Shown: positions 1 through 12,234 of the stretch, piece by piece | Layout: each line of letters opens with the position of its first letter | How positions within the stretch are numbered: the first letter of the stretch is position 1 | Assembly (NCBI GenBank): GCA_905182995.1 | Contig: CAJJDP010000096.1 | Span: 274,200-338,199 of the forward strand | Direction: 5' to 3' | DNA: 64,000 nt | DNA from: Paramecium octaurelia | Lineage: Eukaryota; Ciliophora; Oligohymenophorea; Peniculida; Parameciidae | Position numbers and translations under genes: made by a program | The notes under the pieces: model-generated | Database searches by the model: none | Told to the model about the DNA's origin: nothing | Seen by the model: the letters and a program-made list of their open reading frames with translations, nothing else

Positions 1-518
1 GTTCAGTTATAGGACAAACTATTATTTAATTGGCTTTTCAATTGGGAGTCTATTTATTATTGTTGAAATAATCCTGGTTCATCCCAAATGAATAACTGAA
101 TCAAGAGGATCTCAATGATGACTCTATGAAGATTTGTTTTGAAAATACAACCTTGTTTATCTTTGGCAATTTCTAATACTTGATGATAGCCGTGGCCTAT
201 TCAAATGGAAAACCTTTCAGAAAACCATTCTATACCAATTTCTATTTCATAGGAAGTACAATATTTCTATTCATTCTTGCCATTGTGTTTCTTCTGATGA
301 GAATTGATTACATTGATGACATTATGGGGGTATACTTTCCATTTTTATATTTATAGTTCATTTTCTAGAGCTACGATGATCAATACATTATGCCTGAATC
401 CTGGACGACTCTATTAGGCATAATAGCTATCATTAATGCTGCAATTACATTTATTTATGAAAAGCTAGTTGTTCCAAAATTAGTATTCAAAACAAAAGTG
501 CAATCAATACAATTCTGA
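1..518 (+). CDS. P5B-type (ATP13A-like) cation-transporting ATPase, C-terminal part
   Basis: Only the last ~160 residues are in the window; the gene runs off the left edge. The frame ends at TGA 516-518. It encodes the final membrane helices of a P-type ATPase, including the P5B-typical segment reading ENTTLFIFGNFQYLMIAVAY followed by SNGKPFRKPFYTN, which is very close to the last helices of ATP13A2/Ypk9 family pumps. A 27 nt GTATAC..TATAG segment after IDDIMG looks like an intron; it has no in-frame TGA, so it could also be retained. P5B pumps act in endolysosomal membranes (polyamine/cation transport); that role is inferred from the family, not visible here. Confidence 0.85.
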
Positions 519-537
519 ATATTCATAATATTTATTA

Positions 538-1512
538 ATGATTTAATAATCGGGCATCTCATTTCAAAGTCGTCAAGTACAATTAAGGGATCAAATCATT
601 ATGCTTGAGTAGAGAGCTTAAGAGATTAATCAAGACATCAAGAAAGTATAATCAAATTCCATTATTAGAAAAGAAAAACATAAGTAAGTCAAGATAGATA
701 AATCAAATTAAAAATGCTTCAAAATCAAATTGACAAAATGAAATAATTGAATGAAGATTTGGTGAACTTATCGATTGATGTAAAATATTGTTATTTCTCA
801 TTTAGGATAAAAAATGGTAAAAATTGATAATACTTTTGGATATCATGTATTAAAATCTTGATAACCCAGAACATGAATAAGAAATTAATTAAGTAAATTG
901 AACATCGATTCCCTAGTTAATCACTCAACTGTATTAAACTAAAATTGTGTCAACCGTATGGAATGACAGAGTTCTATAACCCAATAGATAAGCCATTGAG
1001 CCTTTTGATCAAAAAGCAGCAACTCAATAAGCTTAATTAGTAGATTAAAATTCAGCTGCTTATAAAATTAAAATGATGGACTTTAGTTACGCCGATAGAC
1101 CCTAGAAAAATGATTATTATTAGCCACCTACTTTTAAAGAAAAATTGAATTTAAACAGCTTGTTACCAAAATACAAAATGCTGCCTCATTCAGTATTTAG
1201 TTAATTGAGCAGTGACACATTGTTCTATGTCTTTTATTATCATAAGGAACCTACTGAATAATTGATGGCAGCAAGAGAATTAATTAAGAATTAATGGATA
1301 TACAACACCAAACATGGATTGTGGATGAAGAAGGATAAGCATTACTAATATGTAATATATGAGATTATATGATTTAGAAAGATGAAGAAAATGATAAAGT
1401 TATTAAAGGACCTTTCTTTTATTTTGAGAATGAGGGCAAGTGGTAATAGAAAAAAAAATAAGACTTTTCATTTAAGAAAAAGCATCTAATACAATATGAG
1501 ATAATTTAATGA
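538..1512 (+). CDS. NOT2/NOT3/NOT5-type subunit of the CCR4-NOT complex
   Basis: About 291 residues in five exons. Introns are 646-668 (23 nt), 780-805 (26 nt), 893-916 (24 nt) and 1352-1377 (26 nt), all GTA..TAG; the third removes an in-frame TGA. Residues ~1-85 are a Gln/Lys-rich coiled coil. The C-terminal ~130 residues match the NOT-box: FKEKLNLNSLLPKYKMLPHS, then HSVFSQLSSDTLFYVFYYH, a WIYNTKHGLWMKK segment and FFYFENEGKWQQK. The family acts as scaffold of the cytoplasmic deadenylase complex. It is shorter than animal CNOT3, so whether it is the NOT2 or NOT3/5 member is not decided. It starts 20 bp after the ATPase stop. Confidence 0.8.
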
Positions 1513-1786
1513 GTTTATGGTTGTCATCCTAAGAAATACTCTTACATTTCCATTAATATAATCAAATATATTTTTATAAAAAAATTCTATATTCTTATTG
1601 TTCTACAGGTCCTAACAATTACTACTAATCTATTCTAAAAACAGATATTTTAATAAAATTTTGTATAGATATGAATATCTAAAAAAGTTGTAAAGATCAT
1701 TATAATCTTCTTTTAAAAGCAATAAAAAGGTAATAATAATAGCATCTTTAAATTTAAAAATATTTTTGATACTGCAATAATATACA
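1513..1786. other. AT-rich gap between convergent genes
   Basis: About 270 bp between the 3' ends of the NOT gene and the eL8 gene. No open frame with coding character or RNA gene was seen. Confidence 0.6.
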
Positions 1787-2671
1787 TCATTAACTTGTTT
1801 TTTTGAGTTCTTCTATTTCAAATGCTTTCTTCAAAGCCTCTTATTAATGTCTAGACTTGATTCCGACTTGACCACCTCCAATAGTTCTCAATAATTCATG
1901 ATTTTCATTGTAATGTTATCTTAAATCTCTAGCCTTAATATATAGTGTAATTTTTTACTAAGTTGTCAAATTCAGCTTAATCCTCTTTTCTTACATCAGT
2001 TAATGCAACACAAGTGGCAGTTTTTTGATGAACTAAAGCTCCCAATCTAGCCTTGTCTAGGAAATGAATAAAATATACACTTACTTTTAACAAATGCAAA
2101 TGGTACTTCTTATCTTCTGCATAATTATGGTAACCAGACAACTAATTCGATTGGGTCGACATCATAAGCAATCAAAACTAATTTGGCTTTTTTTGTTTCA
2201 ACTAAGGTTGTCACATGATTCAATCCAAATTTAAGAACATTTACTTTTTTAGAATCTGTTTTTTAATTTTAAGTTTTTTGTTCAGCAGCTTTGATTAATC
2301 TTTGCTTCTTCTCAGTCTTGGTTTCAGGAGAGTATTTTTTCAATAAAGAATAAACTTTGGAACCTAATGTTAAAATTGTAATTTACTTTAATTTTTATCT
2401 AATGTTTTGCTGAATTAATGAATAGCTGCAGGTACTTTGATTCTTTGCAATAAAATCTTTTTTTATCTATGGAGGAGGATGTAACGAGGCCATCTGACAT
2501 ATCTTGATAAATCACGTTTTGGTTGAACATCATTTCCAATTCTAAAATTCTTAGCATCCTTAACAAAGAGAGGATTCTTCTTTCTGTCTGCAATCTTCTT
2601 AGAAATTTTCTTTGATTTATTGGTCTTTGGTGCTTTTGGCTTTAGTATAATAGATGAAATATTCATACCAT
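1787..2671 (-). CDS. RPL7A: 60S ribosomal protein eL8 (L7A)
   Basis: About 259 residues matching eL8 along its length: [20 protein letters not shown] then [18 protein letters not shown], the L7Ae RNA-binding core ([20 protein letters not shown]) and the C-terminal [20 protein letters not shown]. It is part of the large ribosomal subunit. The best model starts at ATG 2669-2671 followed by a 29 nt intron (2640-2668), giving [12 protein letters not shown], close to the conserved eL8 N-terminus. An intronless start at 2666 ([11 protein letters not shown]..) is the alternative. Two further introns end TAG. The last (1934-1958, 25 nt) must end AAG for FDNLARDLRQHYNENHE to be in frame. The 5' intron would also end AAG. 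Confidence 0.9.
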
Positions 2672-2731
2672 AGTTAATGAAAATCTTTTAATATAATTTT
2701 TGAAAAAATTACGAAATTAAAATCATTAAAA

Positions 2732-4235
2732 TCATAGATAAGATAAAGTAGCTGCAACAACAAGTTTCTTATTCTTCTCGATTCTCTGAAAAGTAGGATG
2801 TTATTCATTGATAAATCCTTTCAAAATAGCAATGGACTTTTCAAAAGACAATTTTGCACTCTTAAATTTCATTCTATCCAAATATACCAATGCTAGGTTG
2901 TTCAATACTAATGCTAATCCAATATTTTAGGAGTCCCTATAAATTTGGAATTGTCAACATACCCATACAAGCAAACGATTTATTCATAGAGTTCCATGGC
3001 ATTAATGCTATTTCCTTAGAGATGGTTGATCACACCCTATAAATTGAGAATCTTGATGATGATTTAATGTTTTTCACCGTATCTATTTGAAATTGATATT
3101 GTGATGATTTTATTACAATTTAATGAATCCCTCTTTGGATTGATCCAAGTATTCCAAGGCGAAATCGTATTCCTTTTCAAGATAGTAAATACATCCCAAA
3201 GTATAATAGGCATCGTATATTCTTGAATCAGAATTGATGAGTTTACTCTGCAAAATTGACAAGCCTTCATAGCAGATCTTCTTGGCATCAACAAAATCAT
3301 CTGTTTTTTTAGTATAAATAGATTACTTAGCAAAGCATAAACAAACGAGATTTTAATTAATAATTTTGCAACTTCCAACTTCCAGTTAACTTATTCATAT
3401 TAGATTAATGCCTTAGTATAATTATCTAGACACTACAAATATTAATTATTGAATAAGTTGCATTATGCCTTTGCAATATATATTTTGCATTTTAAATCAA
3501 AGTCATTGATTTCGAATTAATTTAAACATTTGTCTAAACATCTAGAATTCAAATTTTCATTATTACTTTTAAGACTCACTGAATTGTCCAAACTCCATTA
3601 AAAGTTGAGATGCATAACACAGTGATTAAATGCAGATTATAATTAATACAGAAATCTACTATTAATCCTGGCATTATTTTAATTTCTCATTTCCCTCTCT
3701 ATATGCATCCATCATCTTTTCCAGAGCCATTTTGGAATTACCATCTCTCATAAATGACAACCCAATTTGAATCTTTTGACTCAATAAATTGTCCTTCAGC
3801 AAATATTCAAAATTGTTAATTTAGTTAGAATATAAGGAAATTTGATCGTCATCAGATTTTTCAGTCCTTTATTCATCCTGATTCTATTCAGGAGTTTCAT
3901 TTTGGGTTGGAGGGATAGTAAATTTGTTTTTCATTTTGACACTAGAATGCGAAGACGTTGAAGAACCTTGTTTATCATTATTCTCAGTTTGCTCAGAACT
4001 TTAACTAATCTATTATTATGCTTAGTTATACTATATCCATAGGTTTGTGTTGTTTAGAAAATAAATCATTTTTCTTTTATTGCAAAGGAGCCAATGCAAA
4101 TTTATGTTATTTTTTAATCACTATACTGACTTTGAAACCATTTTATATCTTCTTTTATAAAAATCTTGCAGTCTTATCAATTCCTTCCTATTCTTGCTAT
4201 AATTCATGAAAATCTAATATTTCGAACTCTTCCAT
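2732..4235 (-). CDS. Tetratricopeptide-repeat (TPR) protein
   Basis: About 456 residues. The start at 4235 (MEEFEILDFHELQQEQEG) follows an upstream in-frame TGA. Five introns restore one frame: 22 (4010-4031), 25, 26 (CAG end), 34 and 26 nt. The N-terminal third is polar and disordered (NNDKQGSSTSSHSS). From ~residue 120 come helical repeats with TPR spacing, for example DAYYTLGCIYYLEKEYDFAL, then EYLDQSK, and NIGLALVLNNLALVYLDRMK. The C-terminus is KNKKLVVAATLSYL. The family forms protein-protein interaction solenoids; no specific partner can be named. It lies 60 bp downstream of the eL8 start, on the same strand. Confidence 0.75.
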
Positions 4236-4445
4236 TGTTCCAATAATTATTTTTATTAATGCATCAAAAAATCATATCAATTAATCTTAAAGTCTAATTC
4301 CAATTTGGTCATTTTCACATATCCATTTTAAATAATAAAGATCAGTAATACATTTGTTGTTTTAAAACACAATGAAGATTGAATCAATAATTTGATTCCA
4401 GATGAAATGAAGAACTTTAATTAAAATTTTATATTTTGATACTAA

Positions 4446-5974
4446 TCAAGGGATATAATCCTTATGAAGAGATTGCAATAACTCAATAGGGTCTGCAAAT
4501 TGAGCAAATTTATCTAACTTAAGATTTTAACTATTGTATTATCTAACATCTCGCACTGTTCTCAATGACATCAAATAATTTTACAAATATAGCAGCTCCT
4601 ACAATCATTACAAACAAATACTTAATCCATTTTATTGTCGTAATAATTAATTATCGGAATTCCATTCAGGGGTTGAAGGCAGAAAGAATAAGCAGCATTA
4701 TCCACCAAAACCATATCATTTAAAGATCTATTTCCAATCACTCTTAAATCTTTTATATATGCTCCTTCTTCAGTTTACATACAACTGTCTCTGAAAAATC
4801 TGTGAGCAATCACATTTTTATTAGGATCTAAGTAATCAATGACTACATTTGCATAGCAAGAATGTGAGGCTGTAAATACTATGATTTCAAAATGCTTATT
4901 CAAAGTCTACAGTACTTGTTAAGCATAAGGTCGGATATTAATTGAAGCCTAAAGATCTATTTCATATTGTACCTCTATAATCTCTCCAGATGGGAATTTT
5001 ATTGGCAGAATCACATCTCCTGGAATTTGAGTTGATTCATTGCAATGGATTAGAGTTTCGTCTAAATCAAATACTATTGTTTTCTTATTTGTAGATGGCA
5101 AATTGACTTTTTTATCTTCAACGTTGCTTACGATTTTGACTGATTTCTAAAACTAGGATGCTTGCATAGTTTAGAGCAAGTGTTCTCTAATCAATTCAAT
5201 AGGTCTTGTTATTTCAGGTTGCATATATCCTTTAATAATTGAGGAGATGTAATATAAAAAAGAAGACTCCACTGTTTTTTCTTAAGAGTTTTTCCTTTTA
5301 AAATTTGTCTTAATTGAACTGCCAGCCTTTGCTGAATCTGGCTTCAAGTTTTTAAAGTTGCCTTTGTTTTCTGACAAGGGAGCTTTGACCTAAGTAACAA
5401 AGGTAGATAAACTTGGTTTCTTAATTATTGTACCTTCAATGGAAGATTTGTATTCATTATTATTATTAACTAGAGTACTGGACTTTAATTTATTCTATTG
5501 TTAAGGAGTGAATTCCCGTTATTCCTTCTATGCTCTATTGGTAAAGTCAATTTACACGGACTTTTAGACCTAGATTGAATTCTGATTGTTCTATGTGTTT
5601 TATGAAAAAAACTTGGATGCTATGTTGTTTTTGGATTGCCTCTAACTATTATCAATGTGAGATTTGATGGAAGAGATTTTATTTTCCAAATACAGTAATT
5701 TATCTTATAATTTTTTATAGTCTTAAGGTGTCTATTTGGATTTGGCTGATGGATTTCTTTCAACATTGGCACGTATCTCAATATTCTCTTTTTAATCCTT
5801 GCTACTAAAATATTTGGAATAAAAGTTTTGATTTTGTTTTTGTAATTATATTGAACTTTTCATAGTCTACAAATTCTATTTCTATTGTGAACTGGATGAA
5901 TTTGGTCTTTGCAAATCTTTGCTTGATCTATTCCCCAAATTTTTTTCAGAAAGTGGTCTTCTTATTTCAATCAT
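4446..5974 (-). CDS. FCP1/SCP-type (NIF domain) phosphatase
   Basis: About 501 residues. The N-terminal ~270 residues are Ser/Gln/Lys-rich and probably disordered with short coiled coil. The C-terminal ~200 residues form a HAD-family FCP1 homology domain with the catalytic signature KKTIVFDLDETLIHC, then INIRPYAQQVLQTLNKHFEI, FTASHSCYANVVIDYLDP, HRFFRDSC and LVDNAAYSFCLQPLNGIPII. A single 23 nt intron follows IINYYDNKMDQ. Relatives dephosphorylate the Pol II CTD or other Ser/Thr phosphoproteins (SCP, Dullard, HSPC129-like). The long N-terminal extension and the domain order resemble the CTDSPL2 class, but this is not certain. Confidence 0.88.
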
Positions 5975-6021
5975 TCTCAAAAGCTGTTAAAAATTAAAAT
6001 ATTTATAGTAATAAATCACTT

Positions 6022-7318
6022 TCAAAATTCATATTACTTCAGCTAAGATTTTTTGTTTGTTGAAAACCTCTTAAAAGGAGATGAGAACTACTATAACAGC
6101 TTAGTCCCCATAATCAATTTAGTCTTCAATTCCTTATATTTACTCGCCCTTGCCATGGCTGCTTACTCCTCTGTCAATGACAACTTATCCAACTCCTCCA
6201 TAACCTATTCATTAACATTACTGAACTACATCTCTGTGTTGATGTTCCAATTAATCATTGATTCTCCTAGCCAATTCCAATTCATGATTCAACTCCTCAG
6301 TAGTTTCCAAACATTCCATATGCATCGACTTCAATCTCTCAATCTCATTCTTCTAATCAATAATGGTTTTCTCCTGATGCTTAACCGTTTGATCGAGTTG
6401 AATAACCTGGGCATTCAATTCCATGCAAGTGTCAGCCTCTTGCTAATAGTTTTTTTAATAAAGCAAGCTCTCCTGCTTAAATTTCTCCTTCTACTTATGC
6501 AACTCCTCTAGATCATTCTACAATTAAGAAATATAATTTTAAGCTTCTTGATATTGCATTCTTGTGTATTTGAGATTTTCATTCTTCGATTTGACTTCAT
6601 TATTGATCTTGATATTCCAATATAATAAATACATTTTCTTAATCAGCCTTATAAATTAGAGCCTACTTTTCGAGATTATCAAATTCAGTCTACAATTAAG
6701 AACACTGCTTTTCTTTCTCATTTAATTTATCCAATACATCTTCATAAGTATTATTCAATATTTCTCTATCGTGCAATAATCTACCATTTAATACTTCCTA
6801 TTAATTACCTTTTCCTTTCATCTTTGGCTGCTTACAATTCTGTTTCTAATCTAAGCTTTTCCTCATACAATTTCCTATTGTTTTCTTGCAATAATGTTAT
6901 GTCACTTTTAACCCTTTGGTTTTCTTAAGATCTATGCTCTGTAATCTCCTTGAATGCCAAATTCTCTGCTTTCATCTCCTAATTTTCAATATGCTTATCA
7001 GTTAACTACGATTTCAAATTATCAATTTCATTTCTCAAATTAGCTATTGTCTTTAATGTCTAATCACTTCTATTTCTAAATTCCACTTCATTTCTCATCT
7101 TCTCTTCATGCAACATATTATATCTGCTATTAAGTATGATTTTACCTATGCTCTAATGATTTCAAATGTGTAGCCAATTCTTAGTAATCTCTATCATTTT
7201 GTTTCAGTTCAAAGTTCTCAGCCTTCAACTGTGAAATCATCAAATCCTTTTAATCATTCTCAAATTTTGCAGGAGAATAGAAGGGCTAATTTAGAAAGTT
7301 TTTTTGTGAATAAGACAT
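6022..7318 (-). CDS. Long coiled-coil protein
   Basis: About 398 residues, nearly all heptad-rich coiled coil (for example LRNEIDNLKSQLTDKHIENQ and ERLKSMHMECLETTEELNHE), Glu/Lys/Gln-rich with few prolines. The N-terminus is MSYSQKNFLNQPFYSPAKFE and the C-terminus is basic (SPFKRFSTNKKSQLKQYEF). Introns: ~22 nt ending TAATAGCAG, 28 nt, 25 nt ending TATCAAG, and 25 nt. The third needs an AAG acceptor to keep DQENINNEVKSKNENLKY in frame. It could be a centrin-binding, basal-body or ciliary structural protein, but no family signature was recognised. Confidence 0.7.
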
Positions 7319-7436
7319 TTTATATCGATAATATTTATAACACTGTTATTGTATGTGGATATATAAGTTCAATAATATAGTTTAAGATTCTGACAATATA
7401 TAAAGTACATTCATATTTCTTATTAGACTCTAACTC

Positions 7437-8339
7437 ATGTTGCGTAAGATTACCATTTCAATCAAACAACTCGAAAATACTCACACACTCCAGATGGCAA
7501 TAGCATATATGTTGATAGCCTATTTTTTCCATGCTGTGTAGGCAACTTTTTATAAGCGCGGTCATTTCACTGTTGTCCCATAATTCATGTTTATCACTTC
7601 ATTTGTTTCCTTTATAACTCTCTATCTTGTACAACTTAATTAAAATATGTATCCAAGAGAAAAGATGCCTCACATTATTAGATCTCAAGTAGGCATTGGT
7701 ATTGGAACATTATTCTATTTTTATGGAGTTAAATTGATCTCCTTATCAGAAGCAGTTATACTGTTCTGTACAAATTCTATTTGGAGCTAAATAATGGTTA
7801 GTATAATGAATAAAGAAAGAATAACTAAATCAAGACTTTTTAATTCAATATTATGCATTATAGGTGTGATTTTAATTGCAAATCCTTCACTCAAATCATA
7901 GGATCAACTCTAGCATGTAATTGGATGCTTGTGCATCTTAGCTTGCAGCATTATTCAATCTTATGCTTTTATTATAATGAAATAAATTGGTACTGAAATT
8001 CCTTCCTCTGTTACTGTTACATATTTTCATGTCATCATGCTCTTTCTGTCAAGTTTATAATAATAATATGTAGCTACATTTGAGTATTTTGAAGATTACT
8101 TTTTCTATTCCTTAGGATTTAGCATCTTTACTCTTTTGGCCTAAGTGATTAAATTTAGAGCACAAACGATGGTTACTTATGATAAGATTTGCAATTATTC
8201 ATATTCCTAAATGATTTACATTATCATCATAGACTTTTTAGTTTTTCGAACTGTTATGAGTACACTTTGTATTATTGGAGCCTTATGTATAATCACTGGG
8301 GTTTGTAAATAATTGAGAGAAGATAGAAAAGTAAAATGA
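7437..8339 (+). CDS. Drug/metabolite transporter (DMT, EamA-like) membrane protein
   Basis: A single-exon protein of 300 residues with about ten hydrophobic segments. The first starts MAIAYMLIAYFFHAVQATFY and is followed by KRGHFTVVPQFMFI, the usual helix 1/2 pattern of EamA transporters. Mid-protein, LISLSEAVILFCTNSIWSQI fits the EamA helix-4 region. Two halves of similar hydropathy suggest the family's internal duplication. Relatives export small metabolites or nucleotide sugars; the substrate cannot be read. It is convergent with the CTU1 gene. Confidence 0.75.
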
Positions 8340-8718
8340 AATTTATTTAATGTATCTTTAAACAAATCAAATAAACTTAGAATTCTATATCTAAAGGCTT
8401 ATCCTAATATTTAATAATTAAATTGACAATTCTCTAAGATCATCCCAATTATATTGATTGTCTTATGTTAAACCTGGTTGTTTACACTTAAGACATTTTA
8501 TGAAATTCATTTAAAATAAATTAATACTAAACTTACTATTATTTATTTGAGTATAAATATTTATTTACTTCCTTTTACTTACAATTTGTATATTACATTA
8601 GAATCAAATTAGCAAAATTAAAGAGGGGGAATACCAAATAAAATATTGGATTTTCTACTTATACCCTCATTTGATTAATTTACAAAATACGATCTTTATT
8701 GAAGATTTTAATATAATA
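8340..8718. other. Gap between convergent genes
   Basis: About 380 bp, strongly AT-rich. The minus strand has a TGA-free run of ~80 codons around 8450-8700, but with no start, conserved pattern or intron signal. I see no gene. Confidence 0.5.
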
Positions 8719-9715
8719 TCATTCTTAAATTTATAAGATTTGCTTGGCTCTTCCTTGATTTAATGATTCAAGTAAAGTACATGCCTTACAAATTTTATTT
8801 GAGGATAATAAATTGCATTTTTAGCATAGTTGCTTTTGTGGCATTTTCTAATTTTAGTTGGGAGCATCCAATTATTCACAAGAGTGGATTAAGTCAATTA
8901 CTGCACTAGGTCTATAAAATACATTATATATAATTCAACCTAATAGCTTCTAAATTCTTAATTAATTCTCTAACATGTCCCCTAAAAGCATTAGGGGAGT
9001 AAGTGCATTCTGTACTGAAATAAATGAGTTTTTTATAATGAGCATACATAACGATCTCCTTCTCGTAGGTGTATTTAAAAGGTTTGCATCTAGGCAGAGT
9101 GGCAATCCCATTGTCTCCATCATCTCCTGTGATAATGGCAGTAGATTTTGGCAATCGAAATATATCACCTCTTAATAGATTCATCAGAAATGTCTCTGCC
9201 ATATCATCTGCATTATGACCAGTGATAATTTTATCAACTCCTAATTGTATTGCACCTCTGTCTAATGCTTGTCTCCTAAAAACCCCACAATATGTGCAAT
9301 TATTATTGAGACCGATTTATGCAACAACCTCATCCATAGACCAATTAAAGAGTTCTTTATATGATAGGATCTTTAAATCCAGCTCATATGTAATTTAATT
9401 CTATTTAACAGTTTCTAGTGAATCATCTCTATATCCTTTGATTCCTTCATCAATAGATAATAAGTATAAATGCAATCCATAATTATATTTCTTATTCAAC
9501 AAAGTGATAACATGAACTAAGACTGTAGAATCTTTGCCTCCTGACGCAGCAATGGCAATCTTTTCGCCTGGCTTAAACATTTATGTAGATATGATTGTAT
9601 GATGAATTTCATCCTCGAATGCTTAAAAGAAGCAATTTTGACAAATCAGGTTCCCAGTTTTTGGTCTGACCATGAATGCTTTCTGAACATTACAACTTTA
9701 GCAATATTTTACCAT
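8719..9715 (-). CDS. CTU1: Cytoplasmic tRNA 2-thiolation protein 1 (CTU1/NCS6)
   Basis: 322 residues. It makes the 2-thio group of wobble U34 (s2U) in cytosolic tRNAs together with CTU2/NCS2 and URM1. Seen: N-terminal zinc-type cysteines (YCQSCNVQ, LICQNCF), the PP-loop [18 protein letters not shown], the [16 protein letters not shown] motif, [40 protein letters not shown] and the C-terminal zinc motif [16 protein letters not shown]. One intron (8912-8939, 28 nt) starts GTTGAA, not GTA. Without splicing it the protein would stop early at 8894 and lose the conserved [11 protein letters not shown] and the last zinc ribbon. It is convergent with the DMT gene. Confidence 0.95.
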
Positions 9716-9817
9716 TTATTTAAATTATATATTGATTAAATATGAAAGAATTTATAAATATTATTAATGTTTAGTGCTTATTTGTGTATTTTTATTTAAT
9801 AATAACAAATTAAATAT

Positions 9818-10646
9818 TCATTGCTATTATTGTGATTGTGGTTATTATTAATATTATTCCAAAGATTGTTTTTCTACATAAATAACTCTTTATTAATCAT
9901 TGTTCTTTCTTCTGTAATTGTTATTATGTTTATTATTATTATTATAATTATTGTTGTTGTTGTTATTATTATTTCTCCTTTATCCATTGTTATTATTGTT
10001 GTTGTTATGTTATCTTTATTTATAAAAATTGCCAAACGTATCGGTGTCAATCTGATTTTAGTTTCGTTGTTGAGTTTATCTATCTTATTTTTGAGTACTT
10101 GTAGAAAGAGAATCGAAAAACGAAGTAGGATTATATTTAGGTTTTCCCTCTTGCTTTTTAATTTTCTCTATTTCATTAGCTTTTTGGAGCATCTCATCGA
10201 AATCAAAAGCCCTAGGATTTGTTCCATTAGATTTTATTTAGTGATTTTATGGGAAATTACTTTAGAATTGCCCTCTTAAATCTTACTATTGTTCTATTTA
10301 GTCTATATTTTAAGGTGCTTGGAGATTTTATGTTTATTGGACTTAATTATCTTATTTGACATTCTCGAATTTGATGTCCTCAGATTTGTTCTCCTCTAAA
10401 GTCTTGAAGCCTTTAATTTCAGCTGCCTTGAACACCAAAATATCGTAGCTTTGTTAATTCGGGGGTATTTCATGATCTTAAATTAATTATTTAAAAATTA
10501 CCAGGTCTTCTTCCTTCAGTTCCAAATGAACGGACATCCTTTAATGCAATCGTTTGTTATTGAGGATTAATTTAATAAATTGTACCCTCATATCTTATTT
10601 CTGATTTTGTGATAATGCTAACCTTTGAATTAAACACTTAAGCCAT
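9818..10646 (-). CDS. LSM14/Scd6/RAP55-family mRNA decapping and P-body protein
   Basis: 267 residues. Residues 1-80 form the divergent LSm domain: SKVSIITKSEIRYEGTIYQI, LKDVRSFGTEGRRP and IPPNQQSYDILVFKAAEIKG. The middle has an FDF-like segment (GTNPRAFDFDEMLQKANEIE). The C-terminal ~60 residues are Asn/Gln/Arg-rich (poly-Asn with RR, RRK), replacing the usual RGG tail. One 25 nt intron (10477-10501) ends TTTAAG; only an AAG acceptor gives the conserved GTEGRRPDHEIPP. The family represses translation and assists decapping in cytoplasmic granules. Confidence 0.88.
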
Positions 10647-10995
10647 TTTTATAATTAAAAATAAACTAAATCTATATATATTGTACTATTCAAAAAAGTT
10701 CTAGTTTTTGGCATTTCCCCAATCATCAAAATTATTAACTTACTCATATTATTATTTATAATGTATTTTTGATATTAATGTAAGTGGCAACATTAATTGA
10801 ATAAAGAGAATACGTAAGAATTTATATAATTAACATTAAAGTATATTAATTATAAGAAAGTAAATAAGACGATTATTTAATAGGTCAATTTCATAATCTA
10901 TCCTTTTTAGGATTATTATTAATTAAATGTAACATAATAAAATTGATTAATTTATTTTACTTGCTAGACATAAAATGCATAAGAATATAAAGAAA
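10647..10995. other. Upstream region of the LSM14 gene
   Basis: About 350 bp of AT-rich sequence between the LSM14 start and the CDK stop (both minus strand). No ORF or RNA gene was recognised; it presumably holds the LSM14 promoter and the CDK 3' end. Confidence 0.5.
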
Positions 10996-12203
<1,208 letters not shown>

Positions 12204-12234
12204 ATTAATGCAAAAGTTAATTATAATTATAGTA
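12204..12234. promoter_or_regulatory. 31-bp spacer between divergent start codons
   Basis: The CDK start (minus, 12203) and the Cys-rich protein start (plus, 12235) are separated by only 31 bp of AT-rich DNA, so any promoters must overlap coding sequence or be shared. Confidence 0.5.

Noticed and set aside
6053-6511. Plus-strand 152-codon ORF rich in Leu, resembling a membrane protein
   Set aside because: It is the antisense shadow of the coiled-coil gene at 6022-7318; heptad Leu/Glu codons read backwards give hydrophobic residues.
8763-8910. Plus-strand hydrophobic ORF ([20 protein letters not shown])
   Set aside because: It overlaps the conserved C-terminal zinc ribbon exon of CTU1 on the other strand.
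9836-10279. Plus-strand 147-codon ORF with Val/Ile runs
   Set aside because: Shadow of the poly-Asn/Gln tail and FDF region of the LSM14 gene on the minus strand.
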